Shown here piece after piece: positions 7,739 to 9,912 of a stretch of DNA of 9,912 nt. The stretch is from assembly GCA_902806295.1 (NCBI GenBank), contig CADCWB010000163.1, positions 1 to 9,912 of the forward strand. Direction: 5' to 3'. The stretch comes from an uncultured Sphingomonas sp. GTDB lineage: Bacteria > Pseudomonadota > Alphaproteobacteria > Sphingomonadales > Sphingomonadaceae. Numbering within the stretch: position 1 is the stretch's first letter; the number at the start of each line of letters is the position of its first letter. The notes under the pieces are model-generated. The model made no database searches. It saw nothing but the letters and a program-made list of their open reading frames with translations, and had not been told where the DNA came from. The translations under genes and the position numbers were made by a program.

Positions 7739-7763
7739 TTTAATGGTAACCGTTTCCATTAAA
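7739..7763. promoter_or_regulatory. 25-bp near-perfect palindrome, LacI-family-like operator
   Basis: Arms TTTAATGGTAAC (7739-7750) and GTTTCCATTAAA (7752-7763) pair at 11 of 12 positions around a central C at 7751. The outer 8 bp of each arm are perfect. The core (TGGTAAC..GTTTCCA) resembles LacI/GalR-family operators, which are palindromes around a CpG-containing centre. It lies 7 bases before the ATG at 7770 of the PEP-CTERM gene, in an AT-rich patch that stands out in GC-rich DNA, with a weak -10-like TAGATT at 7724-7729 just upstream. A repressor there would block promoter clearance. It is also in the divergent gap to manC. The palindrome is seen directly; the regulator is inferred and not encoded in this window. 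Confidence 0.5.
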
Positions 7764-7769
7764 CCAGCG

Positions 7770-8405
7770 ATGCAGATGGGGTGGCCTGTGCTTAAGCAGC
7801 GATATAATCGGAGAGCTTTCAGCGCTGGCGCCTGCCTCCTCTTGGCTGCCGCGGCCGGCGTGCCCTTGGGTATGAGTACCATGGGCGTGGACATGGGCGG
7901 ACCGATGGTTGAATCCGCACAGAGGGTAATGGCGATGCTGGACGCTCGCTCGCCGGGCGAGCGGACCAAGGCCGAATTGACCAAGGCCAAGGCTGCCCGG
8001 CGCAAGCTTGCTCTGGCCGCTGCTCCGCGGCAGCGCGCCTTGGGCAAGATCATCCAGCCCAAAGCTGCAGTCGCAAAGCCATTCGTTGATGCGCTGACGG
8101 CAGCGCCGGTAGCGGCCGTCGCTCCTGTACTGTCTTCTGTTGCGCCCCTTGCCCAAGTGCTAGCTCCGCCGGCAGCCTCGCCGATCGCGATTGGCGGGCT
8201 GATCATCGCTCCGCCAGCTGGTGGGGGGGGAGGCGGCGGTGGCGGCGGCGGAGTGCTGCCCGGCAATCCGGTAACGCCGCCTAACCAAGTTCCGGCGGTG
8301 CCTGAACCATCGACTTGGTTGATGATGCTGCTCGGGTTCGGAACGGTTGGGTGGGCAATCCGGCGCCGCAATGGCACCCGCGGCGCGGACCTTCGCGCCG
8401 CCTGA
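7770..8405 (+). CDS. PEPxxWA-CTERM-type sorted surface protein with polyglycine linker
   Basis: The gene encodes about 211 residues. The N-terminus (MQMGWPVLKQRYNRR) is basic and followed by the hydrophobic stretch AFSAGACLLLAAAAGVPLG (about 17-35), a signal peptide. The middle is alanine- and proline-rich and low-complexity, with a basic SPGERTKAELTKAKAARRK segment (about 61-79). An 11-glycine run follows (151-161). The C-terminus is a tripartite sorting signal: PEPSTW (178-183), a hydrophobic helix (about 184-196) and the basic RRR. This matches PEP-CTERM/PEPxxWA signals recognised by exosortases, which are tied to exopolysaccharide-producing Gram-negatives. No enzyme domain is visible; the function is unknown, presumably an envelope or matrix protein. 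The start is ambiguous: ATG 7770 is used, with ATG 7776 and GTG 7788 (behind GGGG) as alternatives. TTG 7728 is unlikely because it precedes the palindromic operator candidate. The next gene starts 6 bases after the stop. Confidence 0.8.
   Translation: MQMGWPVLKQRYNRRAFSAGACLLLAAAAGVPLGMSTMGVDMGGPMVESAQRVMAMLDARSPGERTKAELTKAKAARRKLALAAAPRQRALGKIIQPKAAVAKPFVDALTAAPVAAVAPVLSSVAPLAQVLAPPAASPIAIGGLIIAPPAGGGGGGGGGGGVLPGNPVTPPNQVPAVPEPSTWLMMLLGFGTVGWAIRRRNGTRGADLRAA
8220..8252 (+). repeat. Eleven consecutive glycine codons including an 8-G homopolymer
   Basis: Eleven GGN codons in a row encode polyglycine between the alanine/proline-rich part and the sorting signal of the PEP-CTERM protein. The first part contains eight uninterrupted G at 8223-8230, a tract length at which replication slippage is plausible. 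Slippage would shift the frame and remove the C-terminal sorting signal. Confidence 0.85.
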
Positions 8406-8411
8406 GTCACG

Positions 8412-9023
8412 GTGAGGATTGTTGCCTATCTCGCCATGCTGCTTGCGGCATTGCTGACTGCTTCATTCGTCGCGCAGCGGACTGGCGGTGAGCCGGTCCC
8501 TTCGAAGGCAGCTAAACCTGCAGAATATTCGAAAGCGCGAGTCGTCCTAACCGCCGAGCAGCGACGCCAGGCGGTAAAGCTTGCCGGGTTCGTTCAGCCG
8601 CCTCTGTCATTGCTCCGGGTCGAACGCCCGATGAAGTACGGCGACTTCCTCTGGAACGAGGACGGTGTGCCGCCCGGCCCGATCTCGGTGCGCGTCGATT
8701 TGAGGACCCAACTTCTGAGTGTCCTCCGGGCCGGGCATGAGATCGGAACGGCGGTGGTGCTATACGGAGCGGACACGAAGGAAACACCGATCGGCAGTTT
8801 TCCAGTTCTCTGGAAGGGCAAGAACCACCGCTCCAGCCTGTACGATGCCCCGATGCCGTACACACTGCGGCTGACCGGGGATGGGGTCGCCATTCACGGC
8901 AGCGAGGTTCGCTGGGGCGCTGCAACGCATGGCTGCATCGGCGTGCCCACGGAGTTTGCTCGCCATCTCTATGAGGAAGTCAGGCTTGGCGATCCCGTAC
9001 GGATCGTTCGCTCAGCCGCCTGA
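8412..9023 (+). CDS. Exported L,D-transpeptidase family (YkuD domain) protein
   Basis: The gene encodes 203 residues. A hydrophobic N-terminus (AYLAMLLAALLTASFVA, 5-21) is a signal peptide or membrane anchor, so the protein acts in the periplasm. The YkuD domain covers about 90-200. It starts with ISVRVDLRTQLLSVLRAG (91-108) and the TPIGSFPV strand (125-132). It ends with IHGSEVRWGAATHGCIGVP (161-179), which supplies the catalytic-site His162, His173 and the nucleophile Cys175. YkuD enzymes make 3-3 peptidoglycan cross-links or attach proteins to peptidoglycan. The signature is atypical: the first His is 13 residues before the Cys, and the usual arginine of HGCIR is glycine. The GTG start has no clear ribosome binding site. 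It follows the PEP-CTERM stop by 6 bases, suggesting translational coupling in one operon. Family assignment is firm; the precise reaction is not. Confidence 0.85.
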   Translation: MRIVAYLAMLLAALLTASFVAQRTGGEPVPSKAAKPAEYSKARVVLTAEQRRQAVKLAGFVQPPLSLLRVERPMKYGDFLWNEDGVPPGPISVRVDLRTQLLSVLRAGHEIGTAVVLYGADTKETPIGSFPVLWKGKNHRSSLYDAPMPYTLRLTGDGVAIHGSEVRWGAATHGCIGVPTEFARHLYEEVRLGDPVRIVRSAA

Positions 9024-9078
9024 AGCCCAGCTCCGGCGCTAACCAGCTCTTTACATCTTTGCGCCATTGCGAGGCCTC

Positions 9079-9086
9079 GGGAGAGG
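9079..9086 (+). promoter_or_regulatory. Ribosome binding site deciding the ATG start of the CAP-domain gene
   Basis: Purine-rich GGGAGAGG ends 4 bases before ATG at 9091, with its GGAG core about 7 bases away. It favours this ATG over the upstream in-frame TTG at 9067. Confidence 0.6.
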
Positions 9087-9090
9087 TCTC

Positions 9091-9615
9091 ATGGGCGCCA
9101 CGCCATCGCTGACATCACGACTGCTGTTGCTTGCCGCGGCCGCGCCATTTCTACTTGGCAGCGTTGGCACTCGCACCAACTTCGACGAGCGAGTTCTGGC
9201 CGCTCACAATCGCGAGCGCGATCAAATGGCGGTCCCAGCGCTGAACTGGGACAACCAGCTTGCGTCCGATGCAGCCGGCTGGGCCAGGCACCTAAGCCGA
9301 AGCGGCCGCTTCGAGCACTCTCCTGACACCACCGATGGAGAGCCGCAGGGCGAAAACATCTGGGGAGGAACGCCAGGGTACTACGTCCCCGAGAGCATGG
9401 TTGCGCTCTGGGTTGCGGAAAAGAAAAACTACAAGCCCGGCATCTTTCCCGCCACCAGCCGATCAGGCCGAGTGGAGGATGTCAGCCACTATACGCAGTT
9501 GGTCTGGCGACGGACGCGCAAGGTCGGGTGCGCCGTCAACGCGGATGGGGCAGAGGAAATCCTGGTCTGTCGTTACAGTACGGCAGGCAACGTTCTCGGC
9601 CAGCGCCCACTCTGA
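9091..9615 (+). CDS. Secreted CAP/SCP-domain protein (PR-1-like)
   Basis: The gene encodes 174 residues. An N-terminal signal peptide (SRLLLLAAAAPFLLGSVG, 9-26) is followed by one CAP domain (about 31-174). Family motifs are LAAHNRERDQM (36-46), LNWDNQLASDAAGWA (51-65), FEHSP (74-78), GENIWGG (87-93), HYTQLVWRRTRKVGCA (133-148) and CRYSTAGNVLGQRPL (160-174). The CAP cavity tetrad is present as His76, Glu88, Glu110 and His133. Two cysteines (147, 160) could form a disulfide in the periplasm. Bacterial CAP proteins are secreted; their molecular role is mostly unknown, with lipid or metal binding reported for some eukaryotic members. It lies 67 bases after the L,D-transpeptidase gene on the same strand, so it may be the third gene of an envelope operon. 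It converges with the next gene over a 16-base gap. Confidence 0.88.
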   Translation: MGATPSLTSRLLLLAAAAPFLLGSVGTRTNFDERVLAAHNRERDQMAVPALNWDNQLASDAAGWARHLSRSGRFEHSPDTTDGEPQGENIWGGTPGYYVPESMVALWVAEKKNYKPGIFPATSRSGRVEDVSHYTQLVWRRTRKVGCAVNADGAEEILVCRYSTAGNVLGQRPL

Positions 9616-9631
9616 CTTTTTCTTGGTGCCT

Positions 9632-9912
9632 TCAGATCGCCGACCGGAAATAATCGATCGTCTTAGTGAGCCCCTCAGCCAAGCTGACCTTCGGCTCCCA
9701 GCCCAGCTTTCCCTGGGCCAGGCTGATGTCCGGCTGGCGCTGGCGGGGATCGTCGGCGGGCAGGGGATTGTAGATGAGCTCCGATTTGCTGCCGGTCTGC
9801 TCGCGGACCATCTCGGCCAACTCCAGCATCGAGAATTCACCTGGATTGCCGATGTTGATCGGCCCGGTCACGTCGTCGCCACTGTTCATCAAGCGCACGA
9901 GCCCATCGATCA
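9632..9912 (-). CDS. UDP-glucuronate decarboxylase (UDP-xylose synthase), C-terminal part
   Basis: The frame ends at the TGA complementary to 9632-9634 and stays open to the right edge, so the 5' part of the gene is outside. The visible 92 or so residues begin IDGLVRLMNSGDDV and continue with GPINIGNPGEFSMLELAEMV, then PLPADDPRQRQPDISLA and LGWEPKVSLAEGLTKTIDYF. These are hallmark blocks of the extended SDR family that decarboxylates UDP-glucuronate to UDP-xylose with bound NAD. The catalytic Tyr-x-x-x-Lys and the NAD-binding Gly motif would lie in the missing part. UDP-xylose is a precursor for surface glycans, consistent with manC nearby. A related NAD-dependent epimerase/dehydratase is the alternative, but the DDPRQRQPDIS block is strongly UXS-like. 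Confidence 0.88.
   Translation of the reverse strand, partial: IDGLVRLMNSGDDVTGPINIGNPGEFSMLELAEMVREQTGSKSELIYNPLPADDPRQRQPDISLAQGKLGWEPKVSLAEGLTKTIDYFRSAI

Noticed and set aside
7728..7769. Start of the PEP-CTERM gene at TTG 7728
   Set aside because: It would place the near-perfect palindrome inside the coding region and add residues before an already complete signal peptide.
7803..7808. Perfect TATAAT resembling a -10 box
   Set aside because: It has no -35 partner at the usual distance and falls within codons for the basic n-region of the signal peptide.
9617..9621. Run of five T after the CAP gene, considered as an intrinsic terminator
   Set aside because: I see no convincing stem directly before it.

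Overview
The window is high-GC chromosomal DNA with no obvious mobile element. Gene content and protein style (adenylate kinase with a four-cysteine lid, a PEPxxWA-type C-terminal sorting signal, an Mfd-like protein, an alphaproteobacterial-type UDP-glucuronate decarboxylase tail) suggest an alphaproteobacterium, most likely a member of the Sphingomonadales. This assignment is inference from protein resemblance; no rRNA or tRNA is present.

Left part (1-2793): the last codons of what looks like secY are followed by adk, both on the plus strand. A convergent dihydrofolate reductase gene (folA, minus strand) comes next, then a divergently transcribed FAD-linked 2-hydroxyacid dehydrogenase. The usual ribosomal-protein genes (rpsM, rpsK) that commonly follow secY-adk in alphaproteobacteria are absent here.

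Middle (2914-7598): a long Mfd-family ATPase gene on the plus strand ends only 5 bases from the end of a convergent bifunctional mannose-1-phosphate guanylyltransferase / mannose-6-phosphate isomerase gene on the minus strand. The Mfd-like protein keeps the translocase motifs and both N- and C-terminal Mfd domains. It differs at a residue of the UvrA-contact surface and is not in the common recG-sdhE-mfd setting, so it may be a second, specialised paralogue.

Right part (7770-9912): three envelope-related genes read rightward: a PEP-CTERM-type sorted protein with an 11-glycine run, a YkuD-family L,D-transpeptidase starting 6 bases after it, and a secreted CAP/SCP-domain protein. A near-perfect 25-bp palindrome resembling LacI-family operators lies just upstream of the first. 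They are flanked by nucleotide-sugar genes (GDP-mannose synthesis on the left, the 3' part of a UDP-xylose synthase gene running off the right edge), which points to a cell-surface polysaccharide and envelope region. All gaps between genes are shorter than 300 bases. I see no CRISPR array, insertion sequence, tRNA or rRNA.
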